A DNA stretch of 64,000 bases from assembly GCA_037074615.1 (NCBI GenBank), contig CM073562.1, positions 9,471,001 through 9,535,000 on the forward strand, in the 5' to 3' direction. Both the position numbers and the translations under genes were made by a program. Origin of the DNA: Leucaena leucocephala. Its lineage: Eukaryota > Streptophyta > Magnoliopsida > Fabales > Fabaceae. Positions 36,426 through 48,862 of this stretch are shown here, piece after piece. The notes below the pieces were generated by a model. It was not told the origin of the DNA. It saw nothing but the letters and a program-made list of their open reading frames with translations, and searched no databases. The stretch's first letter is position 1. Each line of letters begins with the position of its first letter.

Positions 36426-38848
36426 CTTAGGCTGCCACGTTACCGTCTTATTAGGGTATAGACTCAACCCTTCTTTACTCTTTCTTACCTAGGAATAGGG
36501 GAGTCACTTTATCTTTGAATCTGTGGCTACCTTACTAGGCCATTTCATTCTTATCATAACATTTCTCACAGCCTATAAGACTTCTGTGTCCCTAGCCTGA
36601 AGGACTTATGTGTCCTTGGCCTCACTGTAATATAGTGGTAATCTATAACTAAGTCAGCTATTTTCTTTTAGCTAACTAAGGAAGGGTTTGGCTCACATCT
36701 CTATGCCATTTGAACTTTTAAGTTTTCTCCTTATCCTCCTGGATTACGAACAGACAAGAAAGTATATCTTATTAAGCCTCAAGATTTATGTAGATGAACT
36801 CGGCTAATTATTCATCAAAGGGTTTCTCTTTCCTTTGCTCTAACCCTTAGCCTCATACTCACCTCTCTCTAATTGAGAGGAATACTTCTTTTAAATTCTT
36901 TGAGAAAAACTTCTCAAGTGAGCATATCACTCTCCATCTCGTATGTAATAACTTCTATATCTCTCTGTATCTCTTAACTCTTTCTGTCTATTAGTCTCAG
37001 TCTGCTCTTGACTAGACTTTGATTCCTTTTTGGTCTATCTTTGGATCCTGACTAATTTAGGTCATATGGACCTTATTCGTTATCTAGCATTATACTTTTA
37101 TCCTCTAGGGTGATCTACCCTAGGTGTACTAGGTTACTATCTCTTCATGATAGGATCCTTCTATTTTGGGAACAGGAACTTCCTATCTATTAGGTCTCTC
37201 ATCTTTAACCTTAAGCCATGTATTAGATCATTCTTAGGCAAGTCTCATTCTAACTTCTTATTATTCTGTTTAATATAGACTAGTTGCACAAAGTATTTCG
37301 TAAGGTAGATCAACTCCCCATGATCATACGGAGGATCTACTTCTGAACCTCTTCTTAAACTGATATTCTATATCTTAATGCATCGTTCTGTCTAGCTTGC
37401 CTGCACTCTATGGTAAACCTCTAACTGATAACTTTTAGTGAGGTCAGCATCTTCATTCTTGTCATCAGGTCTCTGTGTATTTTAGTCGCCACTTGAATAC
37501 TTGCTAGACGCATCTCATATTCTCTGTAACCTTTAGTTGTGACCATCTCAACTTACTTGTCACGACTTAATAGCTCTGTATTCTTTCGTTGTGACCTAGG
37601 TCATCTTCTGTTATGTCCTAACAACTCAAGAAATTCCTATCACGATCAATGATCTTTACTTATCACAACCATGAGTTTCTGTAAATATTTGTCGCAACCT
37701 GTGGCTTAACTCATCGCGACTTAACTTGTATAGTACTTCTAGCCATCACCCTATATGTCACCATAACATTTGTACATACATTACCCCTTATCTCTTTTAC
37801 ATTCTTTCTTAGAAATCATGGACTACACATACTTTTACATACAAAAGTACCATCCCTTGTATATCGGTTGGTAGATCATTTGTTAAATACTCACTTAACT
37901 CTATACGCCATGTAGGGGTATATGGCAATACATGACTTACTATTATCTTATGCTAGTCCTCTGGAGTATATTAGGTTAATGCCCTCTACTGCATATCTGT
38001 TTATCTTCCCAAATATGGTATTGAGGAACTGCAGATAAACTGATTGTTCTTAATCTTTACTTCTGTCTATCCCTTGACCTAGACTGAGTAATTCACTCTC
38101 CACAGCTTTATTCAAACTAATATGGTCAACACTATCTATCTTTAATAAAGAAGTCTGGGGTTCACTAGGACCAGGAACATTCCATTAATCTTTCTCTATA
38201 AAGTCACATATTCATAGACTTTGGGAATGGATAAGAACTATCATAAACTCTGACTGGATGTCTGAATTAGGGGACTATGATCTATTACTTGTAACAATTA
38301 TGTCATCAAACTCTATTGAAGGAGGAATAATATCTGGTCTATCCATAATTCAATACTAGTACTCAACTTCCTCAATCGTAATATGTCCTCTTATCTGAGG
38401 GATTAAGCCTATATCAGGGTTAGAGGGCACTCTAACAAAGTCATACTGTATAGAGTCACTTGACTCAACATCATTTGGTGCATATTAGGCTTCAGGCTGA
38501 ATCTCTACATAACCTCCAGACTGCAAATTTGAGTCTACAAAAATATCTATGAAATATTCTACTGTAGACTTCTATGACTAATTCCCTATACTCTCCTATA
38601 AACTCTCTTCATTGTCTGAAGGATGATCCAAGTATGGATGTACACCATGTCTATACATCACTACTGGCCTGGGGTCTCCATTATTAACTAAAGCCTTTGA
38701 CTTAACTTTATGAAATATCATGCCTACTTTTGCAATATTTGTTTAATTAAGCAATGCTAACTATCCCAATACATACCCTAACTTAACAAAGTACTTACTA
38801 TTTAAAGTTAGGGTTTGGGAACTATCTTAAATCATGCAAAAAACTTAT
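36426..38848 (-). mobile_element. LTR1-family internal region, minus strand, second copy
   Basis: Collinear with 28986-31331 from CTTAGGCTGCCACGTTACC to the primer site. It is truncated on its left at 36425 by an LTR2 end. It carries the second copy of the unknown ORF and another GTCGTGAC-word cluster at 37530-37750. No transposition enzymes are encoded. Confidence 0.75.
37860..38721 (-). pseudogene. decayed ORF of unknown function in LTR1 element (copy 2)
   Basis: Opens with ATG at 38721: MIFHKVKSKALVNNGDPRPV. It keeps DHPSDNEESL, KSTVEYFIDIFVDSNLQSGG, SDSIQYDFVRVPSNPDIGLI, IRGHITIEEVEY, DIQSEFMIVLIHSQSL, GPSEPQTSLLKIDSV and YLQFLNTIFGKIN, and ends near CIAIYPYMAYRVK. The reading frame is intact across the point where copy 1 lost one base (near 38430), which helps define the original frame. 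Stops occur, for example, after EESL and after IGN. The two copies differ by many replacements but few frame changes, which suggests selection before decay. No known domain is recognised. Confidence 0.65.
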
Positions 38849-38860
38849 GCTATAATACCA
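38849..38860 (-). promoter_or_regulatory. decayed primer-binding site, LTR1 element
   Basis: TGGTATTATAGC on the minus strand, two changes from TGGTATCAGAGC, three bases before the LTR end at 38864. Confidence 0.65.
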
Positions 38861-38863
38861 TAA

Positions 38864-39542
38864 TAAAACATCCTTACTTTCATATGTCTTAGGGACCATT
38901 CAGTAGCATTTAGAACTACTTACAAGACTTTAGAAGTCCATTAGCTAAATATGGAATTTTCCCTTTTCTCGAGTTACTGTTCATATTATATTTCAGATTA
39001 CGCAATTAAATTTGAAAAATCATAATTAATTATAGAAAAATCAAAATAAAGTGGTTCAAAAAGCTACATGAAGCTAACATCTTGAACTTAAGGAAAAAAT
39101 AATTTTTAGACCAAATACTTAGCCAAATAACATAGTTTATTTGTTAAAGTTTACTATTTATTTGGTCAAAATTGTGAAAATAAATTCTGATCCCTTATTT
39201 TGGAAATTCATTTTTCTTGATATACACATCTAAATGGAGCATTATACCTATGCACTTAAAGCTCTGGATGTGTGTTACAGGCTTATAAAAGTTTGTGAAA
39301 TAATTCCTTCATTTGCTAGGTCAAACTGAAGCCACAATAAAACTGCTTCAGGACCTACATTTTTACCATTTCAATTTTCTTTCTTTCACTTCCAATAACT
39401 GTTCTAGCATGCATAAGCCATCAAATAAGTTTCTCAATATTCATATACATCATGTACATATGCCATAATTATTTCAAATAGCTTTATCACATAAATAGAC
39501 ACCTTCATGGCATTTACATATATGGATAATTCATAGCATATG
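38864..39542 (-). repeat. LTR1 copy D, part 1 of 3 (minus strand)
   Basis: Starts at decayed TAAAACATCC beside the primer site and is the 5' LTR of the element whose internal region is 36426-38848. It is interrupted after ATATG at 39538-39542 by a solo LTR1. The three parts (679, 1,022 and about 1,690 bp) add up to roughly 3.39 kb, the normal length. Confidence 0.85.
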
Positions 39543-42500
39543 TGTCATATCCTAAATTTTCCCTATCTGTATAATATTGATAGTGGAAAGAGGTTTGGAA
39601 AGGATTATGATGAAGATCAAAAGAAATATTAGAGGTTAGATGAGTCTTGAAGGAAGAGAGGGACCTAAACAAAAATTGAAAAAAGATGGAGGCCAAAAGT
39701 TAAAGTAGAAACAAGATTTGGGCCAAAAGTGATAATTTCTAAAAGTTTAGGGACATAAATGTAATTAAGCAAAAAGTCAGTGATCTAAATGTAATTATGG
39801 AAAAGTTCAGCCAGAAAAGGCTTAGAACTGCCTGGAAGTATTTCAGTCCCACATTCTATCAGTAAATAGAGGAAGGTATGCTGGTTAATCTAGCATGAAC
39901 ATCAATTTTATAAGGGCTATAGACAGTAGATATTTATCTGATAGTCTAAAAGTTATATGAAATTTTATCTAATTTCATGGACTTCAGATATAAGTAGGAG
40001 AATTATAGGAAAGTGTGCCCTATAGTGTCGATGTCATGGATTTATAATTAAAAAGTTATTCCCATATAAGTGAATTTTGACGGGAGTTTGAGAACACCCG
40101 TGATCCAATTATGGGATTTACCATTAAGTAAGACCTCTTATATGGGCCTATGATGACACCAAGGAGGGCCCAAAGCCTAGGGTACCAGTTTATCAGTAGA
40201 AGGGGCTAGTGTCCAGAAAAAGTGTGAAATTATAAAAATGCCCCTAGATACCCAGATTGTACCAGTGATGGATGGAGAGTATTTTGGACATCTAGAATAG
40301 GCTAAAAATGTGGAATATAGTATAAATATGATTAGTTATAGCCAGTATATGCCTTGAGCCAAGGCAATAAGGGGTGAAATGACAATTATGCCCTTAGGGT
40401 TAATATAGTGCAAGAAATGACACCAAGGGTATTTTGGTCATTTCTCAAGTTAAATTTTGGCCCAGTACAAAAATTTCAATGGTATGAGAAACCTAGACAT
40501 TAATTTCAAGGACAGAATACATATCCTGGAATATTATAAAAATTAGGAACATAACACAGTCCAGTTTTTGGGGAATCGGACTGAGCCGGTACCGGATTTG
40601 ACTGGAATTTCTCCAGAAACTTCCTCCCCTTGACAATTATGCCACATACCCCCATGAGGTTTCCCACGAGTTGTCTCTTGTGATGTCATGGATGATGTCA
40701 TAAATCTCCTTTTTGAAAAAGTTAAATCCAATATTAAATGTGAGCTTTTAGATAAAATAGTGCACAAAGTAATCTTGGCCATTGATTTTCCATGAAATTT
40801 TCTATAAATACCCCCTAAAATCTGTTTCAAAACCATGGCCTCATGAACCTTGGGGAAACTCTTGCAAAATGGAAAATCAAGCCAAGATAAAGAAGATTCA
40901 AGGTACCAAAGTTCAAGCAAGCTAGAGATTAAAGGTAAGCAATATCTCCTAGTTTATTTTTCTTTGATTTAGAAGATTGAACTTAGGGTTTTCATGGGTG
41001 AAAAGTTGAATTTTCTCTAAGGGGTCATGCTGCCGAAAAACCTTAGATGAAATGGGAAAGAAGAAATTAAAGTTAGAAGTATATGATTGAACCTTAAACA
41101 AGCTAGTTAAGTGATTGGTTGTTGAATCAAGTTGATATTCTTGACTTTGGCATGGATAAACCTGTTCAGTATGCACTGTTCATGATGGAAGGAAATGGAA
41201 TTTCAATGATTTAATGCTTCCATTGAATTTATATGATGATTTTGTGTAGGATTGGAAAGGTTTTGAACCTTGGAAACATTGAAATTCTAAGATTGTAGTT
41301 TTTGGAATTCTTCTATGTTACTGTTCACTCGCATGAACAGTGATTGGAATTTCATGATTTTGATGCTTCCAATGGTTTTAAAATAAAAAATTGTGTGGGA
41401 CAAAGTCGAGAAACAAGTATGGAAACCATTCGAACCAAAATGAGAATTTCTGAAAGAATTGCGTGCATATGTTTGGTTCTGTACAGAAGGCCATGAAGAT
41501 GCTGGAATTTCATGATTATAAGCTCATAAATGGATTCAAAAGATGAAATTGTGTAGGGTAAAATCAAGATATCAATTGGTTCAAGAGCCAAGTTGATTAG
41601 TGAAGATTAGAGAAAGTATGATAATAAAGAGTGTAACAAGGTTAGTCTTAGACATGGCTAGAGTTCATGAGTCCTAATAAATTATGTGATGAATATGAAT
41701 GTGTTTAGGACCTTGAAACATCCAATAAGATGTTGGGAAGTGATTGACATAAAGGCTTCATGGTTGGAAAGCTAGGGAGCAAGTGCAAAAGATCAAGAGA
41801 AAAGCTTAAGTGCAAGGTAGTGAACTTACCTCTTTATGTGCTTGATGTGGTATGCTTATGTGTTGACATGTATATGATATTTGAATGATGTTGTGACATG
41901 ATAAATGATATTGAATGTATTATGAATAACATGTTTTCCATAGCCATGCACTTTATGTAAATGTATATAGTATGATGGCATGTCACAAATCAAAGAAAGT
42001 TTAATAAAATTACATATCATGCATTAGCATCCATCTTGCATAATTAAGTGGTAATATTTACTACTGAGATTCCCTAGAATCTAACTCTTCCATAACCAAC
42101 CAAATTAGGTCAAGCATGATGAAAAAGGTATGCATGGAGAACAGCTAAAGAATGGAAGAAAGGAAGTGAATAGTATATGCTATGAATTATCCATGTATGT
42201 AAATGCCATGTAAGATATCCATTTATGTGATGAACATATTTGTAATAATTATGGCATATGTACATGATGTATATGAATATTGAAAAGCTTATTTGATGTC
42301 TTATACATATTGGAACAATTATTGAAAGTGAAAGAAAAGAAACTGAAATGGTAAAAACGTAGGTCCTAAAGAAGTTTTGTTGTGGCTTCAGTTTGACCTA
42401 GCAAATGATGGAATTATTTCACAAAATTTTATGATCATGTAGAACACATCCCAAGATTTAAGGGCATAAGTAGAATGTTTTATTTGGATGTGTATATCAA

Positions 42501-42855
42501 GAGAAATGAATTTCCAAATTAAGGGACAAGAATCTGTCTTCAGAATGTTTGACCAAATGAATAATAAATTTTGAGGAATAAACTGTATTAATTGGTCAAT
42601 CATTTGTTCTGGAAATTATTTTTTCCATAAATTTCAAGATGTTATCTTCACGTATCTTTTTGAAACACTTTATTTCGAGTTTTCTAGGATTAATTATAAT
42701 TTTTTGAAGTTTGTTGCATAATCTGGAATACCATATGAACAGTAACTCGAGAATGAGTGAAACTCCAGATTTGGTTAATGGACTTCCAAAGACTTGTAAG
42801 TGGTTCTAAATGCTACTAAGTGGTCTATACAATGTATACAAGTAAGGATGTTACA
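39543..42855 (+). mobile_element. solo LTR1, plus strand, with target duplication
   Basis: Complete 3,313-bp LTR from TGTCATATCC to GGATGTTACA flanked by the 5-bp duplication ATATG (39538-39542 and 42856-42860). Removing it rejoins CATAGCATATGCTAGG, matching intact LTR1 copies (compare 15860-15890). It is the best reference for the LTR1 family: TATA box 40803-40810, ACTGTTCA hairpin 41320-41341, stem-loop 42065-42084. It has no internal region, so two LTRs recombined. Confidence 0.95.
40803..40810 (+). promoter_or_regulatory. TATA box of solo LTR1
   Basis: TATAAATA followed by CCCCCTAAAA. It is the probable RNA polymerase II promoter of the LTR, about 1.26 kb from its start. Confidence 0.6.
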
Positions 42856-43882
42856 ATATGCTAGGATTTCAATTACTTTACTTCCTTTCTTCCATTCTTT
42901 ACCTCTTCTCCATGTATACCTTTTGCATCATGCTTGACCTAAATTGGTTGGTTATGGGAGAGTGAGATTCTAGGAAATCTGAGTAGCAAACATTACCACT
43001 TAAATATAGAAGATGGATGTTAATGCATGATATGTAATTTTATTACTTTTTTTTTATTAGTGACATTCCATCAAGCTATATGCTTTTACATAAAATGCAT
43101 GCCTATGGAAAACATGTTATTTACAATACATTCAACATTATTTATCATGTCACAACATCATTCAAATATCATATACATGTCAACACATACGCATACCACA
43201 TCAAGCACATAAAGAGGTAAGTTCACTACCTTGCACTTAAGCTTTTCTCTTGATCTTTTGCACTTGCTCCCTAGCTTTCCAACCATGAAGCCTTTATGTC
43301 AATCACTTCCCAACATCTTATTGGATGTTTCAAGGTCCTAAACACATTCATATTCATCACATAATTTATTAGGACTCATGAACTCTAGCCATGTCTAAGA
43401 CTAACCTTGTTACACTCTTTATTATCATACTTTCTCTAATCTTTACTAATCAACTTGGCTCTTAAACCAATTGATGTCTTGACTTTACCTTACCCAACAC
43501 AATTTCATCTTTTGAATCCATTTATGAGCTTAGAATCATGAAATTCCAGTTCCTTCATGGCCTGCTGTACATAATCGAACACATGCTCATAATTCTTTCA
43601 AAAATTTTCATTTTGGTTATAATGCTTCCCATACTTGTTTTTCTACTTTATCCCACACAATTTTTTGTTTTAAAATCATTGGAAGTATCAAAATCATTAA
43701 ATCCAATAACTGTTCATGCGAGTGAACAGAAATAGAGAAAATTTTCAAAAACTGTAATATTGAGATTTTAATGTTTCCAAGGTTCAAAACCTTTCCAATC
43801 CTACACAAAATCATCATATAAATTCAATGGAAGAATTAAATCATTGAAATTCTATTTCCTTCCATCATGAACAGTGCAGACT
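42856..43882 (-). repeat. LTR1 copy D, part 2 of 3 (minus strand)
   Basis: Resumes after the ATATG duplication and runs collinear with other LTR1 copies to AGTGCAGACT, where the composite LTR2 element is inserted. It holds a hairpin at 42963-42982 and an ACTGTTCA stem at 43709-43730. Confidence 0.85.
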
Positions 43883-45147
43883 TGTCATATCCCAATATTT
43901 AGGCCTTAAAGCCCAATATATAGCCTGAAAAAGGGATGATACCAGACCCTATTGAGTAGAGGTCTTAATAAATAGAGAAAATTATGATGATCAGTTTGAT
44001 GCACCACAGAGTTTTGATATGAGGTCTCGACAGATTTATATTAATTTTAAAGAGAAGGAAAATTAATATAGTATTCTCTAGACCTCAGAATCAGATGAAA
44101 TGTGGCAATAAATTCCTATAATTAATATAAGAATTTCTAAAATTGACAGATCTCAAAAAGGAGTTCTGTAGAATTTACTACAGAATTTACAGTAGATTAA
44201 AAGACCCGATAAATAGGTTTCGGGGGAATTTCTCGGGAATTGAGCCCATAAAGATAGTGGATCATACAGAGGGTCCAGCATGGCACCTTATAGGCCCAAT
44301 GATATTTTCAGATAAATATGTGGGCCAGGGCTAATAAAGATCGAGAAAAATGAAGAATTACGAAAATGCCACTGAAGGTATGCCGCTGTGTTGTGTCATT
44401 AAGTCTGAGTTAGACGAAGGGCATTACGATCGTTTGACTAAGGTTAGACAGTCAAGAAAGGGTATATGGATAGTTGACCAGGGTCAAGAGATACTCTGGT
44501 AAGGTATGAAAAGACAATAGTGCCCCTAGAAGGACTAAAGAGGTAGTAAGGGTATTTTGGTAATTTACTAAGGATGTTCCTTGGGAACCGAGCCACCAGA
44601 GTGCTTGGGCTTGGTTAGAAACCCAAGATGATATTTAAAGGCCAAAAAACGTAGCCCAAGAGTAATGTGGTCCTAAGAGGCATTAAAATATTATTTTAGT
44701 ACTTTTTCAATAAAGTAAAGTGACCTAGTCCAAGATAGAACTGGGTAAAGTGATCTGGAATCATGAGATGACATAGATGGGGCCCACAAGATGCCACATG
44801 GCATGATTACAGTAAAAGAGGAAAAGCAAAGGACACATGGCATGATTATAGAAAAAGGAGAAAAAGCAAGAGGACACGTGGTACAATCTCGGCCGTCTAT
44901 TCAGGGAAAAGACTCTGGAACTCTCTGGAGAGGCTGAGTCAGCTGGTGAGGTGTCCCAAGGGCCCCACATTTCGCCACATATACCCCTTAGGTGTCCCTT
45001 GAGGTGTCCTAGATGATGTCATGAGTGGTGAGTCATCAAGGAGGGTGATGTCATCGTGATGATGCAGGCAAAGCTTCTTGAGGAAGCAAGCAATTTGAGC
45101 CATTCATCGCGAATCAATCTGGACCATTCATTCCACCTCCTCTCACC

Positions 45148-45155
45148 TATAAATA
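45148..45155 (+). promoter_or_regulatory. TATA box of LTR2
   Basis: CACC-TATAAATA-GG. The same box is at 53980-53987 (+) and 47277-47284 (-). Confidence 0.65.
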
Positions 45156-45838
45156 GGCCACTCCCCTCCCATTTCAAGGCACACCACGGATCTAGCAAGA
45201 AAAGGAAGAGAAAGAAGAGAGGAAGAGAGAAATAGAGGAAGAAAGAAAGAAAGGAAAGAAAGGAAGGAGTTCTGGTGGAGCCAGGAGCAGTCTGAGGAGC
45301 CGAAGGACTGGGCAAAGCTTAGGAATGAGGTAAGAAAGTTATCTAGTCCCTACTCTAATAAAGTAGAGGATTGCTCTTAATGGTTAGAATAGAGAAATAT
45401 CTCTATTAATAAAGTTAGCTATAGATAGAAAGAAAGTTATAGGAATGTCGGAGTAAGGATATTTCCCCTAGCTATGCATGAGTTAAATAGAGCTATACTG
45501 ATAGAGTAATAATGAAAATATTATTATGCTATGTATAGGCTCTAACCTATGGAAAGAATTAATCTTAGAGCAAAGGCCAAGAGCTAGAAGGAAAGCTACA
45601 TGTCAGGTAGTGAACTAATCCTAAACTTGTATGCATTGAATATTATACTAGATGTGCTATGGCTTTGTTGAATTGTGTTGAACATGTGCTTATGTATGAA
45701 GCTCTGTTTCTATGATTACTTTGGGCAATTGTATTTCATATGCAACATGGAAGCATGCACATTATGCAATGCTAACACTTTCACAAGCAAGCACAAGTAT
45801 TCACATTAATGCATGCATTGTTTAGTGCTGTTTGCTAC

Positions 45839-45860
45839 TGAGATTTCCCCAGAAATCTCA
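45839..45860. repeat. conserved LTR hairpin (LTR2 version)
   Basis: Perfect 9-bp stem TGAGATTTC / GAAATCTCA, loop CCCA, just after TTTGCTAC. Identical in the right LTR at 54671-54692, inverted at 46598-46619, one base different at 49168-49189. Confidence 0.8.
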
Positions 45861-46109
45861 CCCCTTCCATATCAATCCAATTACAGCAGGTCTTCTCAAG
45901 ATGGAGGAGATAAAGATGCATGAAGAGATGTTAATTGCTTAGTATGATTGATATGTGATTCATTTATGTACAATTGTTGGAAATTGTCACTGTGAACAGT
46001 ACTCGCCAGAGTAAAATTCCAGATTGAGTAATTTGACTTCAACAGCCTTGGAAGTGGTTACAGATGCTACTGTTTGGTCCCTAAGATATATGAAAAGGAG
46101 GATGTTATA

Positions 46110-48545
46110 ATTTAATCATAACTAATTATAGAAAAATTGAAATATAGTGGTTCAAATTGCTACTTGAAAATAACTTAATGTTATTTCAGGGAAAAATTAC
46201 TCATTGACCATGCCTTGACCAGGTCAACATTGGTCAACGTTCCGAAAACACTGTTCATCCAGCGTCCTGTCCCTGATTCCAGCATTCTGGTCCCAACTTT
46301 GATAAATCATATCTTTATGTGTAGACATACAAATGAGATATTCTATATATCAAATTGAACCTTGGAATGTCTACTATTTACTGGAAAAATATCATACATT
46401 TATTCAATCATTTACTAGCTATAATTACAGCTCAAATGTCACTACCTCCTCACATGTTACTGTTCACAGTGACAATTCCAGCAATTATACATACATGAAT
46501 CACATATCAATCATGCTAAGCGATTAACATCTCCTCATGTATCTTTATCTCCTCCATCTTGAGAAGACCTGTTGTAATTGGATTGATATGGAAGGGGTGA
46601 GATTTCTGGGGAAATCTCAGTAGCAAACAGCACTAAACAATGCATTCATTAATGTGAATACTTGTGCTTGCTTGTGAAAGTGTTAGGATTGCATAATGTG
46701 TATGCTTCCATGTTACATATGAAATAAAATTGACCAAAGTAATCATAGGAACAGAGCTTCATACATAAGCACATATTCAACACAATTCCACAAAGCCATA
46801 GCACATCAAGCATAACATTCAATGCATACAAGTTTATGATTAGTTTACTACCTGACATGTAGCTTTCCTTCTAGCTCTTAGCCTTTGATTTAAGATTAAT
46901 TATTTCCATAGGTTAGAGCCTATACATAGCATAATAATATCGTCATTATTACTCTATCAGTATAGCTCTATTTAACTCATGCATAGCTAGGGGAAATATC
47001 CTTACTCCGACATTCCTCTAACTTTCTTTCTATCTATAGCTAACTTTATTAATAGAGATATTTCTCTATTCTAACCATTAAGAGCAATCCTCTACTTTAT
47101 TTGAGCAGGTACTAGATAACTTTCTTACCTCATTCCTAAGCTTTGCCTAGTCCCTCGGCTCCTTAGACTGCTCCTGGCTCCACTAGAACTCCTTCCTTCC
47201 TTTCTTTCTTCCTCTCTTTCTCTCTTCCTTTTCTTGCTAGATCCATGGTGTGCCTTGGAATGGGATGGGAGTGGCCTATTTATAGGTGAGAGGAGGTGGA
47301 ATGAATGGTCCAGATTGATTCGCGATGAATGGCTCAGATTGCTTGCTTCCTCAAGAAGCTTTGCCTGGATCATCACGATGACATCACCCTCCCTGATGAC
47401 TCACCACTCATGACATCATCTAGGACACCTCAAGGGACACCTTAAGGGTATATGTGGTGAAATGTGGGGCTCTTGGGACACCTCACCAGCTGACTCAGCC
47501 TTTCCAGAGAGTTCCAGAGTCTTTTCCCTGAATGGACGGCCGAGATCATGCCACGTGTCCTCTTGCTTTTTCTCCTTTTTCTATAATCATGCCATGTGTC
47601 CTTTGCTTTTCCTCTTTTACTGTAATCATGCCATGTGGCACATTGTGGGCCCCATTTATGTCTTCTCATGATTCCAGATCACTTTACCCAGTTCTATCTT
47701 GGACCGGGTCACTTTATTGAAAAAGCACTAAAACATTATTTTAATGCCTCTTGGGCCCACATTACTCTTGGGCTACGTTTTTAGGCCTTTAAATATCATC
47801 TTGGGTTTCTAACCAAGCCCAAGCACTCTGGTGGCTCTTTTCCCAAGGAACATCCTTAGTAAATTACCAAAATACCCGTACTACCTCTTTAGTCCTTCTA
47901 GGGGCACTATTGTCTTTTCATACCTTACCAGAGTATCTCTTGACCCTGGTCAACTATCTAGATACCTTTTCTTGACTATCTAACCTTATTCAAATGATCA
48001 GAATGCCCTTCATCTGACTTAGACTTAATGACACAACACAGTGGCATACCTTCAGTGGAATTTTCATAATTCTTCATTTTTCTCGGTCTTTATTAGCCCT
48101 GGCCCACATATTTATCTAAAAATATCATTGGGCCTATAAGGTGCCATTCTGGACCCTCTGTATGATCCACTATCTTCATGGGCTCAATTCTCGAGAAATT
48201 TCCCCGAAACCTATTTATCGGGTCTTTTAATCTACTGTAAATTCTGTAGTAAATTCTACAGAACTCTTTTTTGAGCTTTGTTAGTTCCAGAAATTCTTAT
48301 ATTAATTATAAGAATTTACTGCCATATTTCATCTAATTCTGACGTCTAGAGAATACTATATTAATTTTCCTTCTCTTCAAAAATTAATATAAATCTGTCG
48401 AGACCTCATATCAAAACTCTGTGGTGCATCAAACTGATCATCATAATTTTCTCTATTTATTAAGACCTCTGCTCAATAGGGTCTGGTATCATCCCTTTTT
48501 TAGGCTATATATTGTGCTTTAAGGCCTAAAAATTAGGATATGACA
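46110..48545 (-). repeat. inverted LTR2 inside the composite element
   Basis: Minus-strand LTR2 lying tail-to-tail with the left LTR. Its outer end is the exact GGATATGACA at 48536-48545. Its inner end is truncated, beginning at AATCATAACTAATTATAG. Sequence at 46140-46490 is absent from the other LTR2 copies of this element, so this copy keeps a longer form of the LTR. Arms of about 2 kb (43883-45967 and 46493-48545) are inverted around a spacer of some 525 bp. Confidence 0.85.
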
Positions 48546-48862
48546 TTTCTCCTCCCCTTAAAATAAATTTTGTCCTCGAAATTTCAGGGCTAAATCTCTA
48601 TTCATCCTTCGATGAAGAGTTCCTTTAAGGAGAATGTCCCTTTCTTTCATACTAAACTTTCTCATATACTCCTATATTGTGGAGTTTTTATTGACTACTC
48701 ATCATACTTCTTAATGCAGTCACTTATTACTCATCTGAGTATTCAGCGAAATTCTCTAAATATCCGCAAAACTTCATCTTTCATTCTCATATCATCATAT
48801 GCTTTTATCATCTTTACTAACTCATCATAATACAGAGAGAGGACTTATATCATTATTTTTCT
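48546..48862 (-). mobile_element. inverted LTR2 purine tract and internal end
   Basis: Reverse of the polypurine tract (TTTCTCCTCCCCTT at 48546-48559) followed by about 300 bp that is a nearly exact inverted copy of 52407-52718. A 72-codon open frame here and its mirror in the other copy belong to non-coding element DNA. Confidence 0.85.

Larger units (their letters stand above)
43883..46109 (+). repeat. outer left LTR2 of the composite element
   Basis: 2,227 bp from TGTCATATCC to GGATGTTATA, preceded by AGACT (43878-43882). It is about 3% different from the right LTR at 52719-54941 over the first ~210 bp. TATA box TATAAATA at 45148-45155 is followed by a GA-rich stretch 45186-45270, then the hairpin at 45839-45860. 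A 98-codon minus-strand open frame in it (45019-45315) is repeated in the right LTR but is antisense to the promoter and has low-complexity composition. Confidence 0.9.

Noticed and set aside
45019..45315. 98-codon open frame repeated at 53851-54147
   Set aside because: Both copies are just the same LTR2. The frame is antisense to the LTR promoter and its middle is the translation of a GA-rich microsatellite.
48612..48830. 72-codon open frame repeated at 52434-52652
   Set aside because: The repetition is due to the inverted internal end of LTR2. It lies antisense just inside the purine tract and shows no family resemblance.
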